From NCBI RefSeq assembly GCF_002995495.1, contig NZ_PVZV01000012.1:1-64000 (forward strand): a stretch of DNA of 64,000 nucleotides, in the 5' to 3' direction. Shown piece by piece: positions 31,571 to 41,166 of this stretch. Position 1 is the first letter of the stretch. The number at the start of each line of letters is the position of its first letter. Under the pieces are notes generated by a model, which saw only the letters and a list, made by a program, of their open reading frames with translations, was not told where the DNA came from and ran no database searches. A program made the position numbers and the translations under genes. Source of the stretch: Actinocorallia populi. GTDB taxonomy: Bacteria > Actinomycetota > Actinomycetes > Streptosporangiales > Streptosporangiaceae.

Positions 31571-32390
31571 GAGCGCCCTCTCCTTCAGAGCCGACGGCTG
31601 GGCCGAGCCCGGCAGGGAGACCGTCGACGGCGAGGGCCGCCGCGGCGTCCGCGGTCTGGGCGAACCCGATGACATCAGAACTTCGAGGACGGCGGACGCG
31701 GAACCGACCGTCATGAAAGGGAGTGATCGACGGTGCCTGGACCGACCACGGGTAAGTCGTACAGCTGCTGAAGTTCAGGCTGAAATGGCTGGTGAAGGGG
31801 TAGAGCTGCCGGAGTTCGGGTTCCGCTTCGGCGGCCTCGATCAGAGAAACGATGTCCGGGTAGGCGCTACCCGGGTACGAGGCCTCGTGCCGCTCATGAT
31901 GCCACCGCCAGACGAGCAGCAGCTGCCGCCAGCGAGCCCGCACGGTCTCCGCAGAGCCGAGATCGCGGGCGGCGGAGAGATCAGGAAGCCGCGGCTTCCT
32001 GATGACTTCGTGCTCATCCGTGTCGGGGCCGATGGGTCGCGAGGCCAAGGGCGCTCCTTCGTCTTGGGGCTGATGGTACGAGACGGCCTCGGCCAGGAGC
32101 CCGCGCACCTGCCATCTCGTCAACCGCACCGGTCGCGACCCTCGCTCACCGAAACCGTCGACCACACCGGCACCTGCCCGTTCGAGCAGCTCTGCCACCG
32201 ACTCCACCTGCCGGTCCCCGAACGCGCCGGCCCGCACCTGTGCCGCCGGCGCCCCCTCCTCGGCCCGTTTCGGGCCGTCAACGCCGACCAGTCCGCACGC
32301 CGCGACCGACAGCGCCACCGGCACGGTCAGCACTGTGCCCGCAGTCGGCCGGAGACGGCCCGGCTGTCGGATCATCACGCGGACGGCCAC
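31560..32390 (-). CDS. DUF6193-domain protein with an N-terminal lipobox-like segment
   Basis: 276 residues from GTG with AAGGAGG five bases upstream. The N-terminus (RQPGRLRPTAGTVLTVPVAL then SVAAC) looks like a lipoprotein signal with the Cys at about residue 32. Residues ~50-130 are an unrecognised segment (VESVAELLERAGAGVVDGFG). From ~140 on there is a DUF6193 domain (TVRARWRQLLLVWRWHHERH, LRQLYPFTSHFSLNFSSCTT, DGRFRVRRPRSSDVIGFAQT). DUF6193 proteins are normally cytosolic; the lipoprotein-like front may be a genuine fusion or the product of a deletion joining two genes. Function unknown. Confidence 0.65.
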   Translation of the reverse strand: MAVRVMIRQPGRLRPTAGTVLTVPVALSVAACGLVGVDGPKRAEEGAPAAQVRAGAFGDRQVESVAELLERAGAGVVDGFGERGSRPVRLTRWQVRGLLAEAVSYHQPQDEGAPLASRPIGPDTDEHEVIRKPRLPDLSAARDLGSAETVRARWRQLLLVWRWHHERHEASYPGSAYPDIVSLIEAAEAEPELRQLYPFTSHFSLNFSSCTTYPWSVQAPSITPFHDGRFRVRRPRSSDVIGFAQTADAAAALAVDGLPAGLGPAVGSEGEGARDR

Positions 32391-32503
32391 GGCCGCCTCC
32401 TTCGGTGTGTCGCTCACGGTCTTCGTCCGCACGCTAGGTCCGCGCTCGTGGGCGGGGCATCGGTGCCGGCACTGGTCCGTGTCCTGCGAACGTCCTGAGC
32501 CCG

Positions 32504-33086
32504 GTGTTCCGGGCGCCAGGGACGGGATGTCAGCGGGCGGTGCGGGCGGCCCAGGCGATGGCGATCAGCACCGCGGTCGAATGGCGCGGCTGGGCCCCGG
32601 ACCTCATCGGGGTCTGCATTCTTGTACACCGTCGCCGTATGGAGGTCCCGGCAGACGTCGCTGCTCTGCATGCTCGCCCTCTACGCCGTCGTACGGGTGC
32701 TCGGCGTCAACGTCCGCCGCTGGCGGCGCGGTCAGGCCGCGGCCCTCGCCCGGGCGATCGAGGCCGAGCGTACCGAAGGCCCTGCGGCGGATGCTCGGAG
32801 TGCTGGTCCGACCCACCGCAGGCAGGAGCCGATCCGGAGCACTCCGGCAGGTCCCCGTTGCTCCCCCGTCCCGCTCGAGATCGACCCGGACATTTCGACT
32901 GCCCCCGAGAGCCTGCACCTGACGGTCTACCGGCTGGTCCAAGAGGCTCCGACAGACGCCCGCAAGCACGCCCCCGGCACGCCGGTGCACGTCTGCGTCG
33001 AAGCGGCCCACCCCCCAGCAGAATCCACCTGGTCGTCCACGCCTACGAATCGGGAATCGTCGTCCCAGGCCCAGAGTCCTGAGTAG
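32504..33086 (+). pseudogene. decayed sensor histidine kinase
   Basis: Kinase pieces are spread over three frames: AVEWRGWAPDLIGVCIL (membrane start), TVAVWRSRQTSLLCMLALYA then VVRVLGVNVRRWRRGQAAAL (helix and linker), KALRRMLGVLV, and SLHLTVYRLVQEAPTDARKH, the start of the HATPase domain (normally TVYRLVQEALTNARKH). The DHp His region and the ATPase G-boxes are deleted or frameshifted. It directly precedes an intact kinase/regulator pair, so it may be the relic of a duplicated system. Confidence 0.7.
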
Positions 33087-33134
33087 GTGCTGGCACCTAT
33101 TCCCGTGGAACGGTCGCGCTGCCATCATCAGAGC

Positions 33135-35030
33135 ATGAACCGGTGGGCCCGGGCGGCTGTAGGCGGCATCGTCGTGGGCACCGCCGGTGTGGTGATGGCC
33201 GCTTGGGCCTCGGGATTCCGCTATGGCGGTAGTGCTCCGGTGTTCGTCGTGCTCTTGGCGGTTTCGGCGCTGGTGAGCCTGGAGGCGGGGCTCGGGCTGG
33301 TCCGGTCGGGGGAGCGGATGGTCGGGCGGTGGGTGCTCGCCGTTTGCGGTTCGCTGGTCGTCTACCTGGTGTCCACGGCCGCCGCGGTCGGGTACGGCCG
33401 GTGGAACGACGATCCGGCCGCCTCCTTCGTGGTGGTGCTGCACGCCGCCGGCTATATCGTGCCGGTGGCGCTGCTCCAGGTCTGCTTCGTCATCGCGGGA
33501 GTGCGGCTTGGGCTGGTAGGGGCGGCAGGCCGGAGGCTGGCCGCCGCGGTGGGAGGCTACGGACTGGCTTTCGCCGTCGCCGGGATGCTGGCTCTGCCGG
33601 TCGGCCCGCCTTTCGCGCACATTCAGCCGGTGCTCGAGGTGCCCGAGGGCGCTGCGATGGTGCTGCCGCTGCCGTGGATGGCCGGGGTCTTCGCCGGACC
33701 GGCGGTGGCGTGGCGAGCGCTGTCCCGGGCGCGCCGGGGGGCTCGGCCCAGGGCGCTGATGATCGCGGTGCTCGCGCTGACGCCTGTCGCGACGATCCTT
33801 GTCTGCGTTCTGGCCGGTTTCATGGCTTTCGCGTTTGATGTGATGTCTGTCGGGTTGGGAGAGGCCGTGCTCGCCGTGGCGTTCTGCGCGCCGTTCCTGG
33901 TCTGCACGGCCGGGCTGCGCCGGGCGCTCGGGCCGAAGCCTCCGCCGGGGGACGTCACCAGGGTGTTGTCGGTGCTGGTCACCGCTCTGTTCTCGATCGT
34001 CGTGGTGGCGGTGAGCACGATCCTCGGCAGCGGGCTGAGCGGAGTGCTGCCCGTGGTGCTCGGGACACTGGCCGTCGCCGCGGTCCTGGCTCCGCTGCGC
34101 CGCAGGTCGGTCCGGTTTCTGAGCCTGCGCACCGATCCGGTCAGGGCGCGCACGGCGCGGCTCGTCCGGGTGGCGGAAGCGGGGACGCGTCCGGCTGAAA
34201 CCGTCCAAGAGATCTTGAGGACCGCACTGGACGCGCCTGATCTGCTGCTGCTGCTACGCCTTCCCGACGAGCGCGGATGGGTCACGGCCGAGGGGGTTCC
34301 CGTGCCGGAGGAAGGTGTGGAGACCGGTCCGTCGGCCCGGCTGGTAGGGCTCCAAGACGCCGCTGACGTGGACGGTTGCCTGCCCGAAGTGGGGCCACTG
34401 ATCGAGCGGGCCGTCCTGGAGATGGCCGTACGAGACCAGGCGGCACGCGTCGAGGAGGCGGTCTCCGAAGAACGCAAACGCTTGGAACGCGACCTTCACG
34501 ACGGCGTCCAGGGCCGGCTCCTGGCCCTCGCGCTCGACCTGAAGATGGCCCAGCGAGAGCTGGACGCGCAGGCGCAGCTCGTGCTCACCGACGCCGCCGA
34601 AGGCCTCGCCACCGCGATCGACGAGCTGCGGGCACTGGCCGGCGGGACCACGCCCGACCTGCTGAGCCGCCGCGGGCTCAAAGCCGCCCTGACCGACCTC
34701 ACCGGACGCATGCCCACCCGCATCCACCTGGAGATCCCCGAGCAGCGCCTTCCGGCGCCGGTCGAGACCGTCGCCTACCTGGTGGTGTGCGAGGCCGTCA
34801 CCAACGTCCTCAAACACGCCGAGGCCGAGCAGATCGCCATTGCGCTGACCGTCAGCGACGGCCGAGCGGCCCTCACCGTCCGTGACGACGGCCGGGGCGG
34901 CACGGACCTGCGAGCGGGCACGGGCCTGCGCGGCCTGTCCGAACGAGTCAGGACGGCCGGCGGCAGCATGGTCGTCAGTGACGCCAGACCGCACGGCACC
35001 GTGCTCGAGGTGATCCTCCCATGCGGGTAG
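33135..35030 (+). CDS. membrane sensor histidine kinase (HisKA_3/NarL type)
   Basis: 631 residues from the ATG chosen because hydrophobic helix 1 follows at once (an in-frame GTG lies 48 bases earlier). About eight to ten transmembrane helices (residues 5-330) form the sensor without a large extracellular domain. A linker leads to the DHp motif ERKRLERDLHDGVQGRL (His at about 454) and a HATPase_c domain (VVCEAVTNVLKHAEAEQIAI N-box, VRDDGRGGTDLRAGTGLRGL G-boxes). It phosphorylates the response regulator whose ATG overlaps its 3' end by 10 bp. The signal is unknown; many-helix sensors of this kind often detect membrane-active compounds. Confidence 0.93.
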   Translation: MNRWARAAVGGIVVGTAGVVMAAWASGFRYGGSAPVFVVLLAVSALVSLEAGLGLVRSGERMVGRWVLAVCGSLVVYLVSTAAAVGYGRWNDDPAASFVVVLHAAGYIVPVALLQVCFVIAGVRLGLVGAAGRRLAAAVGGYGLAFAVAGMLALPVGPPFAHIQPVLEVPEGAAMVLPLPWMAGVFAGPAVAWRALSRARRGARPRALMIAVLALTPVATILVCVLAGFMAFAFDVMSVGLGEAVLAVAFCAPFLVCTAGLRRALGPKPPPGDVTRVLSVLVTALFSIVVVAVSTILGSGLSGVLPVVLGTLAVAAVLAPLRRRSVRFLSLRTDPVRARTARLVRVAEAGTRPAETVQEILRTALDAPDLLLLLRLPDERGWVTAEGVPVPEEGVETGPSARLVGLQDAADVDGCLPEVGPLIERAVLEMAVRDQAARVEEAVSEERKRLERDLHDGVQGRLLALALDLKMAQRELDAQAQLVLTDAAEGLATAIDELRALAGGTTPDLLSRRGLKAALTDLTGRMPTRIHLEIPEQRLPAPVETVAYLVVCEAVTNVLKHAEAEQIAIALTVSDGRAALTVRDDGRGGTDLRAGTGLRGLSERVRTAGGSMVVSDARPHGTVLEVILPCG

Positions 35031-35698
35031 CGATCGCCGAGGATCTCGTTCTGTTGCGCCAGAGCATCGCCCGCCTGCTCACCCAGAACGGTATGGAGGT
35101 GGTCGCCGAGACGGGCGATGCCGCCGGACTCATCGACGCGGTCGTCGCGCACCGGCCCGACCTGGTGATAGCCGACGTCCGTATGCCGCCCACCTTCACC
35201 GACGAAGGGGCCAAAGCAGCCCTCCTGCTCCGCGACCGGTTTCCCGCGATCGCGGTGGTGATGCTCTCGCACATCGTCGAACCGGCCCTGGCCATGCGGC
35301 TGGCCGCCGACCGTCCCGCCAGGTTCGGCTACCTGCTGAAGGACCGTGTCCTGGACCTGGACGACTTCGTGGCCGTCGTACGGCGCGTCGCGGCCGGCGG
35401 CACGGCCGTCGACCGGCAGGTCATCGACCACTACCTCGTCGGGAGCGGGCTCAGCCCACGCGAACGCGAAGTGCTCGGCCTGCTGGCCCAAGGCCTCAGC
35501 AACCTGGCGATCGCCCGCAGCCTGGTCGTCTCCGAGCGCACCGTGGACTCCCATCTCGCATCGATCTTCGTCAAAATCGGACTGCCGCAGGACGCCGACC
35601 ACAACCGCAGGGTCCGCGCCGCCCTGCTCTGGCTCCGCGGGACCGGTGCCAGCACCGATGTGCCCCCAGGCGGCGGGAACCTACCGTCACAGGCATGA
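35021..35698 (+). CDS. NarL/LuxR-family response regulator
   Basis: 225 residues. Receiver domain with acidic pocket E7-D8, phospho-acceptor D52 (VIADVRMPP) and the conserved Lys in GYLLKDRV; LuxR-type HTH from ~148 (LSPREREVLGLLAQGLSNLA, SERTVDSHLASIFVKIGL). It is coupled to the kinase (10-bp overlap) and to the downstream membrane protein (ATGA overlap), so one operon of three genes. A 30-residue Pro/Gly-rich tail follows the HTH. Confidence 0.95.
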   Translation: MRVAIAEDLVLLRQSIARLLTQNGMEVVAETGDAAGLIDAVVAHRPDLVIADVRMPPTFTDEGAKAALLLRDRFPAIAVVMLSHIVEPALAMRLAADRPARFGYLLKDRVLDLDDFVAVVRRVAAGGTAVDRQVIDHYLVGSGLSPREREVLGLLAQGLSNLAIARSLVVSERTVDSHLASIFVKIGLPQDADHNRRVRAALLWLRGTGASTDVPPGGGNLPSQA

Positions 35699-36333
35699 CC
35701 ACGACACACGCGGCCGCGCCCCCGCGCATCCTGGGCCGCCTCGCTCCGCTCGGACCGCTCGCCATGGCGGGCTGGGCCCTCGCCCTCCCCTACCAGCCGG
35801 CCGACGAGCCCGAAGCCTGGATCCCCAAGGCCGCAGCCGCCACCGGCAGGCTTCAGCTCACCATGGCCATGCTGCTGCTGTTCGCGCTCACCTCCCTCGC
35901 CGGCGCCCTCGTCACCGGCCTTATGGCTCGCGAGGCTTCAAAGAAGCTCGGCACCACCGGCTTCATCCTGACCTTCCTCGGGTTCAGCGCGGTGTCCTTC
36001 GGCGCATCCGGCTACGACGCCGCCGCAGTCGCCTCCTACAAGACCGTCAACGACATCACCGCCACCGAGAAGATCCTCGACGAGATGGAGGCTTTCAGCG
36101 CGCCGATGCTCGCCGGAACCGTGTTCGTCCCGCTGATGGCCCTCGGTGTGATCCTCATGGGAATCGCCTTCTGGCGAGGCCGCACCATCCCCCGCTGGGC
36201 ATCGGCCGCAATGCTCGCCTCCTTCCCCGTGATCATGATCGGCGGATACGCCTCCACCCTCATCAACGCCCTCGGCTGGCTCCTCCTGGCCGCAGGCTTC
36301 GCCGCAGCAGGAACCGCCTACGCGCGCCACTGA
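35695..36333 (+). CDS. multi-pass membrane protein of a two-component operon
   Basis: 212 residues with five to six hydrophobic helices (about 12-30, 55-80, 90-110, 138-158, 165-185, 188-208). The start overlaps the response-regulator stop. A conserved-looking extracytoplasmic stretch (SYKTVNDITATEKILDEMEA) sits between helices 3 and 4. Family not recognised. Being the distal gene of the kinase-regulator operon, it may be an accessory sensor or the effector of the response. Confidence 0.75.
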   Translation: MTTTHAAAPPRILGRLAPLGPLAMAGWALALPYQPADEPEAWIPKAAAATGRLQLTMAMLLLFALTSLAGALVTGLMAREASKKLGTTGFILTFLGFSAVSFGASGYDAAAVASYKTVNDITATEKILDEMEAFSAPMLAGTVFVPLMALGVILMGIAFWRGRTIPRWASAAMLASFPVIMIGGYASTLINALGWLLLAAGFAAAGTAYARH

Positions 36334-36497
36334 ACGAACAAAGAGAACGGGCTCACAGGAGAGACGCCCCGTGGTCCCGAGCCGGGTCGGTTCAGAGCAC
36401 GCAACGGTTGGCCGGGTGGGGCTGACAGGCATGGGCCTGGGCGGTTTGATCGGTCTTAGGTGTCGGTCCCGGGGGAGAGCTGAGAGGCGGAGGCCGG

Positions 36498-39400
36498 GTG
36501 TCGCTCAGACGTGCAGGACAGGTCGTGGCGCGGGTCGTGGTGGTGGCTGCGGGCACGGTGGCGGTCGGGGTGGCGATCAACCAGGTGCTGAACGGAGGTG
36601 AGTGGAACTGGTGGGCGCTGGGGGTGGCTGCGACGATCGCGGTTGCGGCTGAGGCGGTGAACCAGTGGCTGGCCCGCCGGGATGTGATCAGGTCTGAGCC
36701 GCAGCCTTCGGCGCAGGTGCCGGTGCCGTTGGAGTCCCGGTCGGTGAACGTGAGCGGATCGGTGTCGGGGGTTATCGCCACCGGTGATGGCGCCACGATC
36801 ATCCAAGGCGTTCAGCCGCCTGTGCTCAGGCCTCCGGCGCAAGTGGAGGCGGCCCCGGGGCTGGTGCACCTGCCCGCTGCCTCGGGGGTGTTCGTGGGCC
36901 GTGGTGATGAGCTCGCCCGGCTGGAAGCGGCGTTGAGCGGCTCCGGCCAGGTGGTGGTGGCCGCGGTGCACGGGATGGGTGGGATCGGCAAGTCCACGCT
37001 GGTCGCCCGCTACGCCGCCGACCACGCCGACCGCTTCCACCCCATCTGGTGGATCACCGCTGACGCCTCCGCCGCGCTGCAGGCCGGCCTGGCCGACCTG
37101 GCGAGCGCACTGCAGAGCGAAGCCGCCGCCGGACAGGAGTTGGAGGCACTGGCCGAGCAGGCGGTGGTGTGGCTGGCTTCCCACACAGGCTGGTTGCTGG
37201 TGCTGGACAACGTCGCGGACCCGGCCGACATCGCCCCGCTGCTGGCCCGTCTGAGATCCGGCCGCGTGGTGGTGACCAGCCGCCTGGCCCAGGGCTGGCA
37301 TCGCCTGGACGCCTGGGTGCTGCATGTGGACGTGCTGGACGAGGCCGAGGCGGTCGACCTGCTCACCCGCCTGGCCCGGCCAAGGGATTCGGCAGATTGG
37401 CCCGGTGCCGCGGACCTCGTCGAAGAGCTGGGCCATCTGCCGCTGGCCATCGACCAGGCCGGCGCCTACCTGGCCCAGACCCGCCTGACTCCGGCCGCTT
37501 ACCTGGCCCTGCTGACCGAGCAACCCCAGGTGATGTACGACCGGGCAGCCCGAGGAGCGCCCGCCGAACGCACGATCGCCCGCATCTGGCGGATCACCCT
37601 CGACTCCTTGAGCGCCGCAAGTCCGCTGGCCGCCGATCTGCTGCGCATCCTGGCCTGGCTGGCTCCTGAAGACGTCCCCCGCTCCCTGCTGGAAGAGCTG
37701 ACCCGCCCTCTCCTCACCATCGGTGCTCCCCGCCGACGGTGGCGTCGGCGCGGCCGCACCGCCGATGCCGCAGGCTGGTCGCCTTCCCGGCCGTTCACCG
37801 ACACCGCGAACCTGACCGAAGCCCTGGGCCTGCTGGCCGCCTACAACATGATCACCCTCACCCAGGACACGATCACTGTGCACCGCCTCGTCCAGGCCGT
37901 CGCGCGCACTCCCGACGCAGGCGATCCCCACCGCCTCCCCGAGGCCGTCACCGCAGCCCGCGACCACGCCACTCAACTGCTGCGCCAAACCTTCCCCTCC
38001 ACCATCAGCGATCCCGCCGACTGGCCGGCCTGGCGGGCTCTGGCTCCTCACCTCGACGCCTTGGCGAGCCGCACCACGGTGGCCACCGACACCCTGACCA
38101 CGGCCTCCCTCCTCAGCGGGGCCGCAGCGTTCCTGGAAAACCAAGGCGCCGTCCACCGCGCCATCCCCTACTACGAACGCAGCCTTGCGACCATCCAGCG
38201 GCTCTGCGGCCCGCTCGATCCTGAGACCCTGGCCGCCCGCACCGGCCTCGCCAACGCTTATCGAACGGTCGGGAGCCTGGAGCGGGCCATCCCCCTGCTG
38301 GAGCAGAACCTTTCCGACTCCCTGCGGGTGCTGGGCGAAGACCATCCCGACACCCTGGCCTGCCGCAGCGACCTCGCCTACGCCCGCGAGTCGGCGGGAG
38401 ACCTGGATCAGGCCGTCTCCCTGTACGAGCAGACCCTCGCGGTCTGCCTGCGGGTGCTGGGCGAAGACCATCCCGACACCCTGGCCTCCCGCAACAACCT
38501 CGCCCTCACCTGCAAGAACGCCGGAGACCTGAACCGAGCCATCTCCCTGTACGAGCAGACCCTCGCGGACCGGCTGCGGGTGCTGGGCGATGGTCACCCC
38601 GATGTCATGGTCTCCCGCAACAACCTCGCCAGCGCCTACCAGGACGCCGGAGACCTGGACCGGGCTCTGCCTCTGTACGAGCAGGCCTTGGCCGACTCCC
38701 TGCACCTGTTGGGTGAAGACCATCCCGACACCCTGGCCTGCCGCAGCAACCTCGCCCTCGCCTATGAGAAGGCAGGGAGGCCGGACCAGGCGATCTCCTT
38801 GCTGGAACAGATCCTCACCGACTCACTGCAAGTGCTGGGCCACGACCATCCCAGCACTCTGGCCTATCGCAACAACCTCGCCTACGCTCACGAGTCGATG
38901 GGGAACCTGGATCAGGCCATCTCCCTGTACGAGCAGAACCTTTCCGACTCCCTGCGCCTGCTGGGTGAAGACCACCCCGAGACCCTGGCCTCTCGCAACA
39001 ATCTCGCCAGCGCCTACCGGGAAGCCGGAGATCCGGACAGGGCCATCTTCTTGCACGAGCAGACCCTCGCCGACCGGCTGCGGATACTGGGTGAAGACCA
39101 TCCCGACACCCTGGCCTCCCGCAACAACCTCGCCAGCGCCTACCAAGACGCCGGGGATCTGAACCGGGCCCTGCCTCTGTACGAGCAGAACCTCGACGCC
39201 TGCATGCGCCTGCTGGGCGAAGACCACCCTGAGACTCTGACCTACCGCGGCAACCTCGCCTACGCCTACTGGGCAGCAGAGGACCTGGACAAGGCCCTTC
39301 CCTTGTTGGAGCAGAACCTCGCCGACCGGCTGCGGATACTGGGCGAAGACCACCCCGACACACTGACCTCCTGCAACAACCTGGCGGCCGCCCACGAGTC

Positions 39401-39530
39401 GATGGGGAACCTGGATCAGGCCATCTCCTTGTACGAGCAGACCCTTGCCACCTGTATACGGGTACTGGGCGAAGACCACCCCCTCACACGCACCGTGCGC
39501 GAGAACCTGGAAGACGCCAAACAGGAATGA
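36498..39530 (+). CDS. membrane-anchored NB-ARC/TPR (STAND) ATPase
   Basis: 1010 residues from GTG (GAGAGGCGGAGG upstream). Two N-terminal hydrophobic helices (about 10-30 and 38-56) are followed by a Gly/Ser/Asp-rich motif (VNVSGSVSGVIATGDGATII, 83-102) seen before STAND ATPases. The NB-ARC domain has Walker A GMGGIGKST (159-167), Walker B GWLLVLDN and GRVVVTSR. A winged-helix region follows, then eleven 42-residue TPR units (554-1010; consensus LGEDHPDTLASRNNLA). STAND proteins are signal-gated oligomerising switches. No effector domain such as TIR, protease or nuclease is fused, so output may depend on a partner or on the membrane segment. Confidence 0.9.
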   Translation: MSLRRAGQVVARVVVVAAGTVAVGVAINQVLNGGEWNWWALGVAATIAVAAEAVNQWLARRDVIRSEPQPSAQVPVPLESRSVNVSGSVSGVIATGDGATIIQGVQPPVLRPPAQVEAAPGLVHLPAASGVFVGRGDELARLEAALSGSGQVVVAAVHGMGGIGKSTLVARYAADHADRFHPIWWITADASAALQAGLADLASALQSEAAAGQELEALAEQAVVWLASHTGWLLVLDNVADPADIAPLLARLRSGRVVVTSRLAQGWHRLDAWVLHVDVLDEAEAVDLLTRLARPRDSADWPGAADLVEELGHLPLAIDQAGAYLAQTRLTPAAYLALLTEQPQVMYDRAARGAPAERTIARIWRITLDSLSAASPLAADLLRILAWLAPEDVPRSLLEELTRPLLTIGAPRRRWRRRGRTADAAGWSPSRPFTDTANLTEALGLLAAYNMITLTQDTITVHRLVQAVARTPDAGDPHRLPEAVTAARDHATQLLRQTFPSTISDPADWPAWRALAPHLDALASRTTVATDTLTTASLLSGAAAFLENQGAVHRAIPYYERSLATIQRLCGPLDPETLAARTGLANAYRTVGSLERAIPLLEQNLSDSLRVLGEDHPDTLACRSDLAYARESAGDLDQAVSLYEQTLAVCLRVLGEDHPDTLASRNNLALTCKNAGDLNRAISLYEQTLADRLRVLGDGHPDVMVSRNNLASAYQDAGDLDRALPLYEQALADSLHLLGEDHPDTLACRSNLALAYEKAGRPDQAISLLEQILTDSLQVLGHDHPSTLAYRNNLAYAHESMGNLDQAISLYEQNLSDSLRLLGEDHPETLASRNNLASAYREAGDPDRAIFLHEQTLADRLRILGEDHPDTLASRNNLASAYQDAGDLNRALPLYEQNLDACMRLLGEDHPETLTYRGNLAYAYWAAEDLDKALPLLEQNLADRLRILGEDHPDTLTSCNNLAAAHESMGNLDQAISLYEQTLATCIRVLGEDHPLTRTVRENLEDAKQE
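38157..39530 (+). repeat. 126-bp tandem repeats encoding 42-aa TPR units
   Basis: Ten full and one shortened copy in frame within the NB-ARC-TPR gene. The LGEDHP core is near-identical in eight of them at the DNA level (GGGCGAAGACCATCCCGA type), so copy number could vary by recombination. Confidence 0.85.
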
Positions 39531-39695
39531 CCCTTTGTGCACGGAGGGGCGGCGGGCGTTCGCTTGTGACCAGCGCGTCCCGCAGGCCCAGCAGGAGGAC
39601 TCCGCCTGCCAGGACGCAGGTTTGAGGGAAAGGTCTCTCTTCCGCCCCTCTTCAGCAATGCCGATTTTTTTGACCGTCCTGGCTCCGCGCTCCGG

Positions 39696-41145
39696 TCAGA
39701 TGGAGCGGGTCGAGGACAGGAGGGTGTCGAGGTCTCCCGGGGTGGTGAAGGAGTTCGGGATGGCCACCAGGAGCAGGCCGAGACGGCCGGTGCCGGGGTC
39801 GGTCAGGAGCAGGGCGGCGGTGATGGAGGTGACCTGCCAGCCGTTGGCGCGGGCGTCGGGGAAGTCCAGCCGGAAGCGTTCTGTCCATGCGGCTGCGGCT
39901 CGGGGGCGGGAGGACGGGCCTGAGGCGAGAGCGGTCTGGGTATGGAGGACGGTGAACAGTTCGTTCAGGATGCGGGTCTTGACTCTGGCCGCGACGGTTC
40001 GCAGGCCGTCCTGCCGGGTGTAGCCCTGGGTTTCGTTCGTTCTGGGGACGCCGGAGACGCACAGGGCGTTGAAGCTGGCCCCGTTGGTCGGGGCTTGGAC
40101 GGCTGCGATCTGGCCCGCGGTGAACGACTGCTTCCACTCCTGGCCGATCGGTGTCCAGGGAGCGGCAAGGCGCGGGTAGACCAGGTCGGCTCTCACGTCT
40201 TCGATCAGGCCGAGTGCGGTGGAGGTGGCCGTTTCGGCGGAGGCGGTCGGGGTCGTGCTCGAACTCGCGGCGGTCTGCGGAGTCTGTGGCTGCGAGCGGT
40301 CCGTCTGCGTCCAGAGCACGACTGCCGCTGCCAGGACGGCCACGGTCGTCGCGGCTGCTCCGGCCAGCAGCCGCATTCTGCCCGGTCCCGCCGCAACGGC
40401 CTCGGCCCGGCGGGCAGCGCGGTCAGGTCGGGTTCCTCGCGCAGGACGCGGTACAGCAACGCAGGCGCAGGGCCGCGGCCGAAGGGAGGCTCGCCGGCGG
40501 CGGCGAAAGCCAGGACGGCGCCCAGAGCGAAGACGTCGGCCGCAGGGTGATCGTCCGGTCGCCGCGGGCCTGTTCCGGCGCCATGAACGCCGGTGTGCCG
40601 GGCGTGAGGCCGGTCGCCGTCTCGCTGGTGGCCTCCAGAGCGCGGGCGATGCCGAAGTCGATGACCCGCGGGCCGTCCTCGGCCAAGAGCACGTTGCCCG
40701 GCTTGAGGTCGCGGTGCACCAGGTCGCAGGCGTGGATCGCGGCCAGCCCCTCGGCGAGCCCGGCGCCCAGGACCTGGACCGACGGCTCCGGCAGCGGCCC
40801 GTGCGCCTCCACCGCCTCCCGCAGCGAGGGGCCGGGGACATAGGCCGTGACCAGCCACGGCGTCAGCGCCTGCGGGTCGGCGTCGACCACCGGGGCGGTG
40901 TGGAAGCCGCCCACCCGCCGAGCCGCCTCCACCTCGACCGCGAACCGCCGCCGGAACTCGCTGTTCCGCCCGTACTCGGGCCTGACCACCTTCACCGCGA
41001 CCGGGCGTCCTCCCGGCGAACGCCCCAGGAACACCTGCCCCATCCCGCCGCCACCCAGCCGCCCCACCAGCTGGTACACCCCGACCCGGCGAGGGTCCTC
41101 CGGGCGCAGACCCTCCACACCGCCTCCTTGGAATCCGCCCGTCAC
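39696..41145 (-). pseudogene. Ser/Thr protein kinase (PASTA-less, membrane) with frameshift and deletion
   Basis: From 41145 the frame encodes a canonical Hanks kinase N-lobe and catalytic loop: RLGGGGMGQVFLGRSPGG, AVKVVRPE, LVHRDLKPGN, VIDFGIARAL, GTPAFMAPEQARGD. Near 40549 one C is missing from the ACCCTGC run; restoring it gives PAADVFALGAVLAFAAAGEP and LYRVLREEPDLTALPAG in the next frame. At about 40400 the rest of the C-lobe is absent and a third frame continues with a transmembrane helix (LLAGAAATTVAVLAAAVVLW) and an ~200-residue extracellular domain. As written it cannot make a functional kinase. Confidence 0.8.
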
Positions 41146-41166
41146 GGGATGGGACCGATCAGCCGC

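Noticed and set aside
36456-38723. 755-codon open frame antisense to the NB-ARC-TPR gene
   Set aside because: Product is repetitive Gly/Gln/Val text typical of antisense to high-GC genes; no ribosome site and no domain. Mirror image of the TPR repeats.
38157-39530. Tandem repeats as a CRISPR-like array
   Set aside because: Repeats are 126 bp, in frame and encode TPR units; no spacers.
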